DNA of 52,185 nucleotides from CAZJFH01 sp964545205 (lineage in GTDB: Bacteria; Pseudomonadota; Alphaproteobacteria; Rhodospirillales; Magnetospirillaceae). Position 1 is the stretch's first letter; the number at the start of each line of letters is the position of its first letter. Location: assembly GCA_964545205.1 (NCBI GenBank), contig CAZJFH010000034.1, positions 1 to 52,185 of the forward strand. The letters run 5' to 3'. This document shows positions 1-10,474 of this stretch, in pieces. The translations under genes were made by a program, and so were the position numbers. The notes below the pieces were generated by a model. That model was not told the DNA's origin and did no database searches. It was given only the letters and a program-made list of their open reading frames with translations.

Positions 1-72
1 GAGTGTGCTCCAGGATCAAGTGTCCGACGCTCCAAGTTCAAACGTCGCGCTTCAGGAGCGTCGGCGGGGACC

Positions 73-170
73 CCGGACCGTCGCCTCCGCGGAGGCTGGG
101 GCCCATTGGAGGCGCCCGGCCGGGCTCCGAACCGCCTCTGGAAAACAGATGCCCGCCTGCGCGGGCATGA
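73..170. repeat. Intergenic inverted repeats (REP-like)
   Basis: The first 213 bases hold no convincing gene. Two perfect inverted repeats are visible: GCCTCCGCGGAGGC at 83-96, and ATGCCCGC/GCGGGCAT at 149-168 with a 4-base loop. Elements of this look are commonly dispersed in GC-rich proteobacterial genomes, but only one copy of each is seen here, so membership of a family is inference. Confidence 0.4.
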
Positions 171-213
171 TGGGCGAGCGCTGGAGCGCCTTCCGCTCCA
201 ATCCGCGATGAAC

Positions 214-250
214 CAAAGAAAATGCCGGCGGGTCGCCCCGCCGGCATTTC
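214..250 (-). terminator. Rho-independent terminator of hup
   Basis: A 13-bp perfect stem (220-232 with 237-249) closes a 4-base loop. On the minus strand it is followed by a T-rich run (TTTTCTTT). It lies 24 bases past the hup stop codon, the expected place for a strong intrinsic terminator. Confidence 0.85.
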
Positions 251-273
251 GCGGCAATTCCGGAACGGACGCG

Positions 274-546
274 TTACTGAACCGCGTCCTTGAGGCCCTT
301 GCCGGCCTTGAACTTCGGCAGCTTCGACGCCGGAATCTCGATCTTCTCGCCGGTGCGGGGATTGCGGCCTTCCGACTTCGCGCGCTGGGCGACGTTGAAG
401 GTGCCGAACCCGACCAGACGCACTTCGTCGCCCTTCTTCAGGGCATCGGCGATGGCGCCGAAAACGCCGTCCACGGCCTTGGCCGCGTCGGTCTTGGAAA
501 TGCCGGCGGCCGACGCCACGGCCGTGACCAGTTCGTTCTTGTTCAC
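274..546 (-). CDS. hup: DNA-binding protein HU
   Basis: A 90-residue histone-like protein of the HU/IHF family that binds and bends DNA without strong sequence preference and compacts the nucleoid. The whole family length is present: N-terminal helices starting MNKNELV, the GFGTF turn at about residues 46-50, and the DNA-gripping arm with the RNPRTGEKI motif at about 61-69. The missing IHF signature and the arm sequence favour HU over IHF. It is the last gene of the minus-strand tig-clpP-clpX-lon-hup series, a common proteobacterial order, and is followed by a clear terminator. A purine-rich ribosome site precedes the ATG. Confidence 0.95.
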   Translation of the reverse strand: MNKNELVTAVASAAGISKTDAAKAVDGVFGAIADALKKGDEVRLVGFGTFNVAQRAKSEGRNPRTGEKIEIPASKLPKFKAGKGLKDAVQ

Positions 547-701
547 CTGAAACCCCCTCTTTTTGATGCCAAAACGTTTAGCCGAGCCCAGCCTACCCCA
601 AAAGTGTGGCAGGCAGTCTAAAACGCCGTCTGGAGGGGCGTCAATCGGAGAAGCGCGACTTTCCTAGGTCTTGCGCGCTTTCTGGTGGAAACGGAGCCAC
701 G

Positions 702-731
702 AAAAAGGGGGCCGCCCGAAGACGGCCCCCC
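702..731 (-). terminator. Rho-independent terminator of lon
   Basis: GGGGGCCG (707-714) pairs with CGGCCCCC (723-730) around a short loop. On the minus strand a run of five T (702-706) follows. It sits just past the lon stop codon, so hup is probably transcribed from its own promoter in 547-701. Confidence 0.8.
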
Positions 732-749
732 TGGTTCTCGGCCCCGCGG

Positions 750-3152
<2,403 letters not shown>

Positions 3153-3171
3153 GATACCTCTTGTAGAGAAG

Positions 3172-3193
3172 GGCCGGCCCGGGAAGGCCGGCC
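3172..3193 (-). other. GC-rich hairpin upstream of lon
   Basis: Two GGCCGGCC copies (3172-3179 and 3186-3193) can pair across a 6-base loop, and a pyrimidine-rich stretch follows on the minus strand. It is downstream of clpX and directly upstream of the lon ribosome site. It could be a weak clpX terminator or a leader hairpin of lon; the sequence does not decide. Confidence 0.35.
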
Positions 3194-3211
3194 GCCAGTG
3201 AGCGTTCTACT

Positions 3212-3241
3212 TAATTGGTCCGGCTCCCCTCCCCCTTCAAG
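3212..3241 (-). promoter_or_regulatory. Candidate heat-shock sigma (RpoH) promoter of lon
   Basis: On the minus strand CTTGAA (3236-3241) is followed after exactly 17 bases by CCAATTA (3212-3218). This resembles the alphaproteobacterial RpoH pattern CTTGAA-N16/17-CCTATAT. The predicted start would give a leader of about 50 bases before the lon ATG. Lon is a classic heat-shock gene, which fits. Confidence 0.5.
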
Positions 3242-3290
3242 GGGATGACCGGCCAACCGCACCCCAAATCGGGGGAGCGCCGACTATGCC

Positions 3291-4556
3291 CTACGCACTG
3301 GTACCGACGTCCTCGCGGCGTTCGGAGTAGATGTACAGGGGCTTGGCGCGGCCCTCCGCAACCTCCTTGTTGACCACCACCTCGACGACGCCGTCGAGGC
3401 TCGGCAGTTCGAACATGGTGTCCAGCAGGATCGCCTCCATGATCGAACGCAGCCCGCGGGCACCGGTCTTGCGCTGGATCGCCTTCAGGGCGATCGCCTT
3501 CAGGGCGTCGTCCGAGAAGGTCAGCTTGATGTCCTCCATCTCGAACAGCCGCTGGTACTGCTTGACCAGGGCGTTCTTGGGCGAGGACAGAATCTCGACC
3601 AGCGCCGCCTCGTCCAGGTCCTCGAGCGTCGCGACCACCGGCAGGCGGCCGACGAATTCGGGAATCAGGCCGAACTTCAGCAGATCCTCGGGCTCGACCT
3701 CGCGCAGCACCTCGCCGGTGCGGCGCTCGTCGGGGCTGCGCACGTCGGCGCCGAAGCCGATCGAGGTGCCCCGGCCGCGCGAGCCGATGATCTTCTCGAG
3801 CCCCGCGAAGGCGCCGCCGCAGATGAACAGGATGTTGGTCGTGTCGACCTGCAGGAACTCCTGCTGCGGATGCTTGCGCCCGCCCTGCGGCGGCACGGAG
3901 GCGACGGTGCCTTCCATGATCTTGAGCAGCGCCTGCTGCACGCCCTCGCCCGAGACGTCGCGGGTGATCGACGGGTTGTCGGACTTGCGGCTGATCTTGT
4001 CGACCTCGTCGATGTAGACGATGCCGCGCTGCGCGCGCTCGACGTTGTAGTCGGCCGACTGCAGCAGCTTCAGGATGATGTTCTCGACATCCTCGCCGAC
4101 ATAGCCGGCCTCGGTCAGGGTCGTGGCGTCGGCCATCGTGAACGGCACGTCGAGGATGCGCGCCAGCGTCTGGGCCAGCAGCGTCTTGCCGCAGCCGGTC
4201 GGGCCGACCAGCAGGATGTTGGACTTCGCCAGCTCGACGTCGTTGTTCTTGGCGCTGTGCGACAGCCGCTTGTAGTGGTTGTGCACGGCGACCGAGAGGA
4301 CGCGCTTGGCATGCATCTGCCCGATGACGTAGTCGTCGAGAACGGCGCAGATGTCGCGCGGCGAAGGCACGCCATCGCGCGAGCGCACCAGATGCGTCTT
4401 GTGCTCCTCGCGGATGATGTCCATGCAGAGCTCGACGCACTCGTCGCAGATGAAGACCGTCGGGCCCGCGATGAGCTTGCGCACCTCGTGCTGGCTCTTT
4501 CCGCAGAACGAGCAGTACAGGGTGTTCTTCGAGTCGCCGCTTGAGGACTTGGTCAT
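3291..4556 (-). CDS. clpX: ATP-dependent protease ATPase subunit ClpX
   Basis: A 421-residue AAA+ unfoldase that feeds substrates into ClpP. It has the N-terminal zinc-binding domain with Cys15, Cys18, Cys37 and Cys40, Walker A GPTGCGKT (118-125), Walker B VYIDEVDKI at about 180, and the conserved RGTSIGFGA region near 260. Full family length. It lies downstream of clpP with a 129-base gap that may hold its own promoter or ribosome leader. The next gene, lon, has its own promoter candidate, so the two ATPases are probably not strictly co-transcribed. Confidence 0.98.
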   Translation of the reverse strand: MTKSSSGDSKNTLYCSFCGKSQHEVRKLIAGPTVFICDECVELCMDIIREEHKTHLVRSRDGVPSPRDICAVLDDYVIGQMHAKRVLSVAVHNHYKRLSHSAKNNDVELAKSNILLVGPTGCGKTLLAQTLARILDVPFTMADATTLTEAGYVGEDVENIILKLLQSADYNVERAQRGIVYIDEVDKISRKSDNPSITRDVSGEGVQQALLKIMEGTVASVPPQGGRKHPQQEFLQVDTTNILFICGGAFAGLEKIIGSRGRGTSIGFGADVRSPDERRTGEVLREVEPEDLLKFGLIPEFVGRLPVVATLEDLDEAALVEILSSPKNALVKQYQRLFEMEDIKLTFSDDALKAIALKAIQRKTGARGLRSIMEAILLDTMFELPSLDGVVEVVVNKEVAEGRAKPLYIYSERREDVGTSA

Positions 4557-4685
4557 CGGTACTCCATGTGAAAAGCGGCCTGTCGGATCATGTTAGCCGC
4601 AGAGGCGGCCGGCATACAATGCCTAAAACCGCCTCCGCCCGGCGCCCTCCGGCGGGGTCGCCGGCGCCGTCGGCGGGGCCGGGAG

Positions 4686-5336
4686 CTAGGCCGAAGCGCC
4701 CCCTTCCTCGCCCTCGCGCGGCGGACGCGACGTCACGACCTCGTCGATGAGGCCGAACTCCTTGGCCTCGGTCGCGGTCATGAACTTGTCGCGTTCCAGC
4801 GCCTTTTCGATGACGTCCAGGGGCTGTCCGGTGTGTTGGACGTAGATATTGTTGAGCCGGGCCCTCAGCGCAAGGATTTCGCGGGCCTGGATCTCGATAT
4901 CGGTGGCCTGGCCCTGGGCGCCGCCCGAAGGCTGGTGGACCATGATGCGCGAGTTGGGCAGCGAGAACCGCTTGCCGGACTGGCCGGCGCACAGCAGCAG
5001 CGAGCCCATCGAGGCGGCCTGGCCGATGCACACCGTCGACACCGGGCAGCGGATGTACTGCATGGTGTCGTAGATCGCCATGCCCGAGGTCACGACGCCG
5101 CCCGGCGAGTTGATGTAGAACGCGATGTCCTTGCTCGGATTCTCCGATTCCAGGAACAGGAGCTGCGCGCACAGCAGGCTGGAAACGCCGTCGTGGACCA
5201 TGCCGGTCAGGAAGATGATGCGTTCCTTGAGCAGGCGGGAGTAGATGTCGTAGGCGCGTTCGCCGCGGTTGGTCTGCTCCACCACCATCGGCACCAGGGT
5301 GTTCATGTAGACGTCGATGGGATCGCGTTCTCTCAT
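4686..5336 (-). CDS. clpP: ATP-dependent Clp protease proteolytic subunit
   Basis: A 216-residue serine peptidase that forms the double-heptamer degradation chamber used by ClpX and, if present elsewhere, ClpA. The catalytic triad is intact: Ser109 in GQAASMGS, His134 in IMVHQPSGG and Asp183 in ERDKFM. The GG of the oxyanion-hole loop (NSPGG) is at about 79-80. It sits 54 bases downstream of tig and 129 upstream of clpX, the conserved proteobacterial order that couples folding and degradation. Confidence 0.98.
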   Translation of the reverse strand: MRERDPIDVYMNTLVPMVVEQTNRGERAYDIYSRLLKERIIFLTGMVHDGVSSLLCAQLLFLESENPSKDIAFYINSPGGVVTSGMAIYDTMQYIRCPVSTVCIGQAASMGSLLLCAGQSGKRFSLPNSRIMVHQPSGGAQGQATDIEIQAREILALRARLNNIYVQHTGQPLDVIEKALERDKFMTATEAKEFGLIDEVVTSRPPREGEEGGASA

Positions 5337-5381
5337 GTGCGTGCGAGCCTTTTCGTTCGCGTTTCGACTGCCGGGACCGCG

Positions 5382-5402
5382 GCCCGGGCGTTACGCCCGG
5401 GC
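5382..5402 (-). other. Perfect hairpin with the tig stop codon in its loop
   Basis: GCCCGGGCG (5382-5390) and CGCCCGGGC (5394-5402) form a 9-bp stem. The three loop bases are the TAA stop codon of tig on the minus strand. No T-tract follows, so it is not a standard terminator. It may be an mRNA processing or stability element between tig and clpP. Confidence 0.55.
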
Positions 5403-6731
5403 CTCGTCCGCGCCTTCGGCCAGCTTCTGCAGCTCCTCCGGCGAAACCGGCTTCTCCTCAGTCTTCGCCAGTTCGAGTATGAAGTCGACCACCTTATCCT
5501 CATAGATCGGAGCGCGGAGCATGTTCAGCGCGTCCGGGTTACTTTGGTAGTATTGGAACACCATGTGCTCCTGCCCAGGGAACCGGCGCGCCTCGTTCAT
5601 CACGGCGCGGTTGATGTCCTCCTGGGTGACGCTGATCTCGTTCTTGCGCCCGACCTCGGACAGCAAGAGACCCAGGCGCACGCGGCGCTCGGCGATCTTG
5701 CGGTACTCGTCCTTGAGCTGGTCCTCGGACTTGTCCTTGTCCTCGTCCTCGACGCGGCCCTGCTCGCGGTCCTTCTGGACCTGCTGCCAGATGGCGTCGA
5801 ACTCGACGTCGACCATGCCCTGCGGCACCTCGAACTCGTGGCGCTCGGCCAGCACGTCGAGCAGCTTGCGCTTGGCGACGCCGCGGGCGGCGTTGTCGTA
5901 TTCGCGCTGGATCTCGTCGCGCACCGCGTTGCGCAGCGCCTCGGCGTTCTCCATGCCGACGCTCTTGGCGAGGTCGTCGTCGATCGCGGGCGCCACCGGC
6001 TTGCGCAGCTCGCCGAGCTTGACGTCGAAGGTGACCTTCTGGCCGGCCAGTTCGGCGTTGTGGTACTGCTCGGGGAAGGTGACCTCGATCACCTTCTCCT
6101 CGCCCGCCTTCATGCCGACCACCTGCTCCTCGAAGCCGGGGATGAAGCTGTTCGAGCCGAGCTTGAGCGGATAGCCCTGGGCGGCGCCGCCCTCGAAGGC
6201 GACGCCGTCGCGCTTGCCGGTGAAGTCGATCACCGCGACGTCGCCGCTCTCGGCGGCGTGGTCCTCGGGCAGCGGCTCGGTCTTCTCGTTGCGCTCGGCG
6301 ATGCGCTTGAGCGCGTCGTCGATCTCCTGATCCGGCACCGTCACCTTGGGCCGCTCGACCTCGACCGTCTTGAAGTCGATCGGCTCGACCTCGGGCAGGG
6401 TCTCCATCGCGACGGTGAACTCGAGGTCCTTGCCCTTGTCGAAGGACTTGATCTCGATCTTCGGCTGCATCGCCGGCCGCAGGTTGCGGTCCTCGATCGC
6501 CTTCTGGGTGCCCTCGTTGACGGCGGCCTCCAGCACCTCGCCCATCACCGAGCCTTCGTACTTCTTGCGCAGCAGCCCCATCGGCACCTTGCCGGGGCGG
6601 AAGCCCGGCATGCGGATGGTTCGGCCGACCTCTTCCAGGCGGTTGGTGACGCGGTCCTCGATATGTCCGGCCGGAACGACGATGGTGAATTCGCGCTTGA
6701 GGCCTTCGGCGTTGGTTTCGGTGACGTTCAT
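5391..6731 (-). CDS. tig: Trigger factor (ribosome-associated chaperone / prolyl isomerase)
   Basis: A 446-residue chaperone that binds the ribosome exit tunnel and nascent chains. The ribosome-binding domain carries the GFRPGKVP signature at about residues 44-51, the FKBP-like isomerase domain lies at about 150-250 (starting near GDVAVIDFTG), and a long helical chaperone domain follows. Length matches the family. It is the first gene of the minus-strand tig-clpP-clpX-lon series, downstream of tRNA-Leu. Its stop codon lies in the loop of a perfect hairpin. Confidence 0.97.
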   Translation of the reverse strand: MNVTETNAEGLKREFTIVVPAGHIEDRVTNRLEEVGRTIRMPGFRPGKVPMGLLRKKYEGSVMGEVLEAAVNEGTQKAIEDRNLRPAMQPKIEIKSFDKGKDLEFTVAMETLPEVEPIDFKTVEVERPKVTVPDQEIDDALKRIAERNEKTEPLPEDHAAESGDVAVIDFTGKRDGVAFEGGAAQGYPLKLGSNSFIPGFEEQVVGMKAGEEKVIEVTFPEQYHNAELAGQKVTFDVKLGELRKPVAPAIDDDLAKSVGMENAEALRNAVRDEIQREYDNAARGVAKRKLLDVLAERHEFEVPQGMVDVEFDAIWQQVQKDREQGRVEDEDKDKSEDQLKDEYRKIAERRVRLGLLLSEVGRKNEISVTQEDINRAVMNEARRFPGQEHMVFQYYQSNPDALNMLRAPIYEDKVVDFILELAKTEEKPVSPEELQKLAEGADEARA

Positions 6732-6795
6732 GGAGTCTCTGCCAGTCGGTCTAAAGAATGGGCCCGAGGGCGGGAATGTCCGGGCGCCGGGAGCG

Positions 6796-6880
6796 TGGTG
6801 CGGGCGAAGGGACTCGAACCCCCATGGCTGTCGCCGCTGGAACCTAAATCCAGTGTGTCTACCAATTCCACCACGCCCGC
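6796..6880 (-). tRNA. tRNA-Leu (anticodon UAG)
   Basis: Reading the minus strand, the acceptor stem GCGGGCG pairs with CGCCCGC, followed by discriminator A and an encoded CCA (6796-6798). The anticodon stem CTGGA/TCCAG closes the loop TTTAGGT, giving anticodon TAG (plus-strand 6844-6846). The long variable arm and the T-loop GGTTCGAGTCC are visible. The long variable arm and the anticodon identify leucine, reading CUA and probably other CUN codons. Confidence 0.96.
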
Positions 6881-7022
6881 GCGCCCCGAAACGGAGGCTG
6901 CCCGCCGGAGGGCATGTTCTATAGCACAGGGATTTTCGAGGAAACAGCGGAAAACCCGCGCCGCCAAGCCCGCTTTCGGCCAGGGCGGACGGCGCGGACG
7001 GACTATGCCCGCCCGATCGGGT

Positions 7023-7060
7023 CGGACGGACGGCGCCTTCCCCCCGGCGCCGCCCGTCCG
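7023..7060. other. 15-bp inverted repeat downstream of small ORF
   Basis: 7023-7037 and 7046-7060 pair over 15 bases with one mismatch and an 8-base loop. It lies just past the stop of the 83-residue protein at 7069-7320. There is no T-tract, so termination is unproven. The rest of 6881-7068 shows nothing recognisable. Confidence 0.35.
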
Positions 7061-7068
7061 GGCGCCGC

Positions 7069-7320
7069 CTACTCGGCCGGGGCGGCCTGGGCGGCGTTGG
7101 CGGCGGCGGCGGGGTCGACGCCCTCGGGCGCCGGGCCCTGCAGCATGCGCCGGGCGTGGTAGAGCGCCGGGCGGATGCGCTCCTCGTTGCCGTTCAGCGC
7201 CACTTCGAGCCACTGGCGGACATTGGCCTCGTTGACGCTCTTGCCCTGGGCCATCAGCCCGATGACCGATTCCACCGCGAACATGAACGGCGGCGGGTCG
7301 CGCCGGACAGGCTGGTTCAT
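7069..7320 (-). CDS. Small conserved-looking protein of unknown function
   Basis: An 83-residue protein I do not recognise. It has a predicted helical core (about residues 15-62, with motifs MAQGKSVNEANVRQWLEVAL and ALYHARRML) and an Ala/Pro-rich C-terminal tail. No signal peptide or membrane segment is seen. A GAGAGGGA ribosome site directly precedes the ATG, which supports translation. It stands alone on the minus strand between tRNA-Leu and the prenyltransferase gene. The helical core looks like a structured domain and not a chance reading frame. Confidence 0.6.
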   Translation of the reverse strand: MNQPVRRDPPPFMFAVESVIGLMAQGKSVNEANVRQWLEVALNGNEERIRPALYHARRMLQGPAPEGVDPAAAANAAQAAPAE

Positions 7321-7486
7321 GGAAGTCCCTCTCTTGGTGTTGATCCTTTGCGCGAGGCTAGGCCGCCGCCGCCGCCGCGACCTTGAGCGCGGTCAAGCCC
7401 GTCCCGTTCGGCCGATTGACCAATGTCAGGACTCCGCCGGCCGCGTTCGCTATCATGCCGCCGCTTCAACCGGAGATGCGACGATC

Positions 7487-8386
7487 ATGACCTCGCGGGC
7501 GCGCACGCTGTTCCTGGCGACCCGGCCGATGTTCTTCCCCGCCTCGGCGGTGCCGGTGGCGGTCGGCACCGCCTGGGGCCTGCGCGAGGGCGCCGGCCTC
7601 GACCTCGCCGCCCTGGCGCTGGCGCTGCTCGGCATGGCCGGCCTGCATGCCGGCGCCAACGTGCTCAACGACGTCGGCGACGAGATCAGCGGCTGCGACC
7701 GCCTCAACGAGGACCGCATCGCCCCGTTCACCGGCGGCTCGCGCACCATCCAGGACGGCCGGCTGTCGCTGCGCGCCATGGCGCTGTGGGGGCTGGCGCT
7801 GGTCGCCTTCGCGGCCGCCACCGGCCTGGTGCTGGCGCAAGGCCACGGCCCGGTGGTGCTGTGGCTGGGCCTGGCCGGCGGCGGGCTGGCCGCCGCCTAT
7901 TCGCTGCCGCCCTTCCGGCTCGCCAATCGCGGCCTCGGCGAGCTCGCCGTCGCGGTCGGCTTCGGCCTGCCGGTCGCCGCCGCCGCCTGGCTGCAGAACG
8001 GCGCCTTCACCGCGGCCGGCATGCTCGCCGCCGCCGCCATCGGCTGCTGGACCGCCGCCATCCTGATCGTCAACGAGATTCCCGACCGCCGCGCCGACGC
8101 CGCCGTCGGCAAGCGCACCCTGGTGGTGCGCCTGGGGCTCGACGGCGGCCGCAGGCTCTATCTCGCCACCCATGCCGTCGCCCTGGCCGCCCAGGCGGCG
8201 CTGCTGCTGTCGGCGGGCCTGCCGGCCTGGACCCTGGCGCCGCCGCTGCTGCTGGCGGCCGCGGCCGTCGCCGCCGCGACCCGCTTCGCCGGCGGCCGCG
8301 CCGAGCTGCTGACCGCCATCCGCCTGACGCTGGCGATCCACCTGCTCGGCGGCGTCTGGCTGACCCTGGGGCCGCTGCTGGGGTGA
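7487..8386 (+). CDS. UbiA-superfamily prenyltransferase (MenA-like)
   Basis: A 299-residue integral membrane prenyltransferase that would attach a polyprenyl chain to an aromatic quinone precursor. The first Asp-rich motif is NVLNDVGDEISGCD with following TGGSRTIQDG (roughly 60-90), and the second is NEIPDRRADAAVGKRTL at about 195-211. The NDxxD...D and NxxxDxxxDxxxGKRTL patterns are closest to the MenA-type branch. About eight hydrophobic segments are apparent. The start at 7487 is chosen because a GGAG site lies 10 bases upstream; the longer open frame has no support. It ends 3 bases from the converging channel gene. The substrate cannot be named from sequence alone. Confidence 0.85.
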   Translation: MTSRARTLFLATRPMFFPASAVPVAVGTAWGLREGAGLDLAALALALLGMAGLHAGANVLNDVGDEISGCDRLNEDRIAPFTGGSRTIQDGRLSLRAMALWGLALVAFAAATGLVLAQGHGPVVLWLGLAGGGLAAAYSLPPFRLANRGLGELAVAVGFGLPVAAAAWLQNGAFTAAGMLAAAAIGCWTAAILIVNEIPDRRADAAVGKRTLVVRLGLDGGRRLYLATHAVALAAQAALLLSAGLPAWTLAPPLLLAAAAVAAATRFAGGRAELLTAIRLTLAIHLLGGVWLTLGPLLG

Positions 8387-8389
8387 GGC

Positions 8390-9154
8390 TCAGGCGCCCT
8401 CGTCCTCGTCGCGGTGCTTCTGCAGGACGTCCGAGAACGCCGCCGCCAGGATGCCCGCCGGCATCGCGATCAGGCCGATGCCGGTGATCGCGGTGACGCC
8501 GGCCAGCACCCGGCCGAGCAGCGACACCGGATAGACGTCGCCGTAGCCGACCGTGGTCAGCGTCGCCACGCTCCACCACATCGCCCGCGGGATCGAGCCG
8601 AACGCCTCGGGCTGGTCGTCGCCCTCGACGACATAGAGCGCGGTGGCCGAGAACAGCAGCAGCATGCCGGCGGCGACGACGCTCAAGGACAGCTCCCAGC
8701 GCCGCGCGTGCACCGCCTCGACCACCCGGCTCATCGCCGTCGAGAACCGCCCCAACCGCGCCAGCCGCAAGATTCGCAGCAGCCGCACCATGCGCAGCAC
8801 GAACGGATCGGCCGCCCCCAGCACCAGGAAGAACGGCGCCACCGCCGCCAGGTCGAGCAGCGCCGCCGGCGTCAGCGCGTAACGCAGCCGCCCGAGGCGC
8901 CCGGCATAGCGCGCGTCCTCGGGCGCCACCCACAGCCGCGCCAGATACTCGACGACGAACAGCGCCCCGAACGCCGTCTCGGCGGCGAAGAACGCCGCCG
9001 GCGCCAGATCGCGCACCGCCGGCTCGGTCTCCAGCACCGCCAGGCTCACCGCGACGACGATCGCCGCGCAGATGACGGCGTTGAGCCGCGACAGCCCCGG
9101 CCGGGCGTCGGGTTCGAGCTGCAGGTACAGGCGGTGGCGCAGGCGCGAGGTCAT
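8390..9154 (-). CDS. Voltage-gated-type potassium channel
   Basis: A 254-residue ion channel with six predicted membrane segments. The selectivity filter TTVGYGD is at residues 200-206 in the pore loop. An S4-like helix with regularly spaced arginines (RMVRLLRILRLARLGR, 121-136) suggests voltage sensing. No cytoplasmic RCK or cyclic-nucleotide domain is attached. The start at 9154 gives a typical N-terminus; the longer frame upstream is antisense to the neighbour. It is divergent from a free-standing cyclic-nucleotide-binding protein, with 81 bases between, so shared regulation is possible. Confidence 0.92.
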   Translation of the reverse strand: MTSRLRHRLYLQLEPDARPGLSRLNAVICAAIVVAVSLAVLETEPAVRDLAPAAFFAAETAFGALFVVEYLARLWVAPEDARYAGRLGRLRYALTPAALLDLAAVAPFFLVLGAADPFVLRMVRLLRILRLARLGRFSTAMSRVVEAVHARRWELSLSVVAAGMLLLFSATALYVVEGDDQPEAFGSIPRAMWWSVATLTTVGYGDVYPVSLLGRVLAGVTAITGIGLIAMPAGILAAAFSDVLQKHRDEDEGA

Positions 9155-9235
9155 GCCCCCGGTCCTAACGCCCCGGCGCCGCCCTGGCAAGCCGGCTATC
9201 TGGACAGCGCCCGCCGCCGCGCGCATCCTGAGCGC

Positions 9236-9667
9236 ATGGACACGAACGCACTGCCCCTGTTCGCCGAACTGCCGCCCGACACCGTCGCGGCGCTGCTGGC
9301 CGTCGCCGAGCGCTGCGCCTTCGCGCCGCGCCAGGTCATCCTCGAACGTTCCGAGCCGTCGAACGACCTCTACGTCGTCGTCTCGGGCCGCGTCTCGGTC
9401 TGGGTGCCGCACCCCGAGGGCCGCCGCCATGTCGGCGACATCTCCGACGGCGAGCCCTTCGGCGAGATCGCCTTCCTCGACGGCCACCGCCGCGCCGCCG
9501 ACGTCACCGCCCTGACCGACGTCGCCGCCCTGCGCTTCCCCCGCGCCGCGCTGCTCGACGCGCTCGCCGCGCGGCCCGAGGCCGCCGCCGCCGTCTACCG
9601 CCACCTGGCGACGACGCTGGCCAACCGCCTGGTGACGATGACCCACATGTGGCGCGACCACGTCTGA
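9236..9667 (+). CDS. Cyclic-nucleotide-binding domain protein
   Basis: A 143-residue single-domain protein of the CAP/CNBD fold. The beta-roll runs from about residue 10 to 105, with the phosphate-binding cassette GEPFGEIAFLDGHRRAADVTA at about 62-82, including the FGEIAFLD core and the Arg-Arg that replace the usual R-S/A. A helical tail (about 110-143) follows. There is no helix-turn-helix, so it is not a transcription factor of the Crp family. It might be a regulatory subunit for a partner such as the divergent K+ channel, which is inference from position only. Confidence 0.85.
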   Translation: MDTNALPLFAELPPDTVAALLAVAERCAFAPRQVILERSEPSNDLYVVVSGRVSVWVPHPEGRRHVGDISDGEPFGEIAFLDGHRRAADVTALTDVAALRFPRAALLDALAARPEAAAAVYRHLATTLANRLVTMTHMWRDHV

Positions 9668-9784
9668 GTTCGAAGGCGGAGCGACGCGGCTCCGCCGGGC
9701 GCACTACTCCCTGTGCGCCCCTGACGCCGGGAACGCCGGCACGCCCACCTGCATCCAATGGAAGGCAAGGATGCAGGAGGGCGC

Positions 9785-10471
9785 ATGGACCAGCTTTCGC
9801 CGCAACCCCCGACCGCCGCCGCGGCCGCCGAGCGTCTGCGCGAGTTCGAGGCGGTCATGCGCAGCCACAACCGCCGCCTCTACCGCACCGCCCGCGGCAT
9901 CCTCGGCGACGATGCCGAGGCCGAGGAGGCGGTGCAGGAAGCCTATCTGCGCGCCTTCGTCGGTCTCGACGCCCATCTCGGCGCCGCCAGCCTGACCACC
10001 TGGCTGACCCGCATCGTCGTCAACGAGGCGCTGGGCCGACTGCGCCGCCGCCGTCCCGCCGCCAGCCTCGACGCCATGACCGCAACGGCCGTGCAGGAGA
10101 CGATGATGGCCAACCGGTTCCCGCCGCGCGACGCCGCCACCCCCGAGGACGCCGCCGCCCGCGCCGAGCTGCGCCGCGGCCTCGAGCGCGCGATCGACGC
10201 CCTGCCGCCGGAGTTCCGCACCGTGTTCATGATGCGCGCCGTCGAGCAGATGAGCACCGACGAGACCGCCGAGGCGCTGGGCATCCCGCCCGAGACGGTG
10301 CGCAGCCGCTATCACCGCGGCCGCGGCCGCCTGCGCCGGGCGCTGACGCGCCAGCTCGCCGCCGCCCTGCCCGACGCCTTCGCCTTCGACGGCGCGCGCT
10401 GCGACCGCATCGTCGCCGCCGTGCTCGCCGCCGCCGCCGCCGACATCCCTTCCCCCAGCCAAGGAGCCTGA
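9785..10471 (+). CDS. ECF-type RNA polymerase sigma factor
   Basis: A 228-residue sigma-70 family protein. Region 2 (about residues 24-95) contains the YRTARGILGDDAEAEEAVQEAYLRAF core that binds the polymerase clamp and the -10 element. Region 4 (about 130-190) contains LPPEFRTVFMMRAVEQMSTDETAEALGIPPETVRSRYHRGR, a helix-turn-helix for the -35 element. A further 35 residues follow region 4. The start at 9785 has an AGGAGG site 4 bases upstream; an in-frame ATG at 9758 lacks one. The downstream secreted-protein gene begins 3 bases after its stop. No anti-sigma factor is adjacent. Confidence 0.93.
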   Translation: MDQLSPQPPTAAAAAERLREFEAVMRSHNRRLYRTARGILGDDAEAEEAVQEAYLRAFVGLDAHLGAASLTTWLTRIVVNEALGRLRRRRPAASLDAMTATAVQETMMANRFPPRDAATPEDAAARAELRRGLERAIDALPPEFRTVFMMRAVEQMSTDETAEALGIPPETVRSRYHRGRGRLRRALTRQLAAALPDAFAFDGARCDRIVAAVLAAAAADIPSPSQGA

Positions 10472-10474
10472 CCG

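Noticed and set aside
106..621. Plus-strand frames opposite hup and at the left edge
   Set aside because: They are antisense to HU or cover inverted repeats, with no domain or ribosome site.
4590..7235. 881-codon plus-strand frame opposite clpP and tig
   Set aside because: Biased composition, no domain, fully antisense to well-identified genes and the tRNA.
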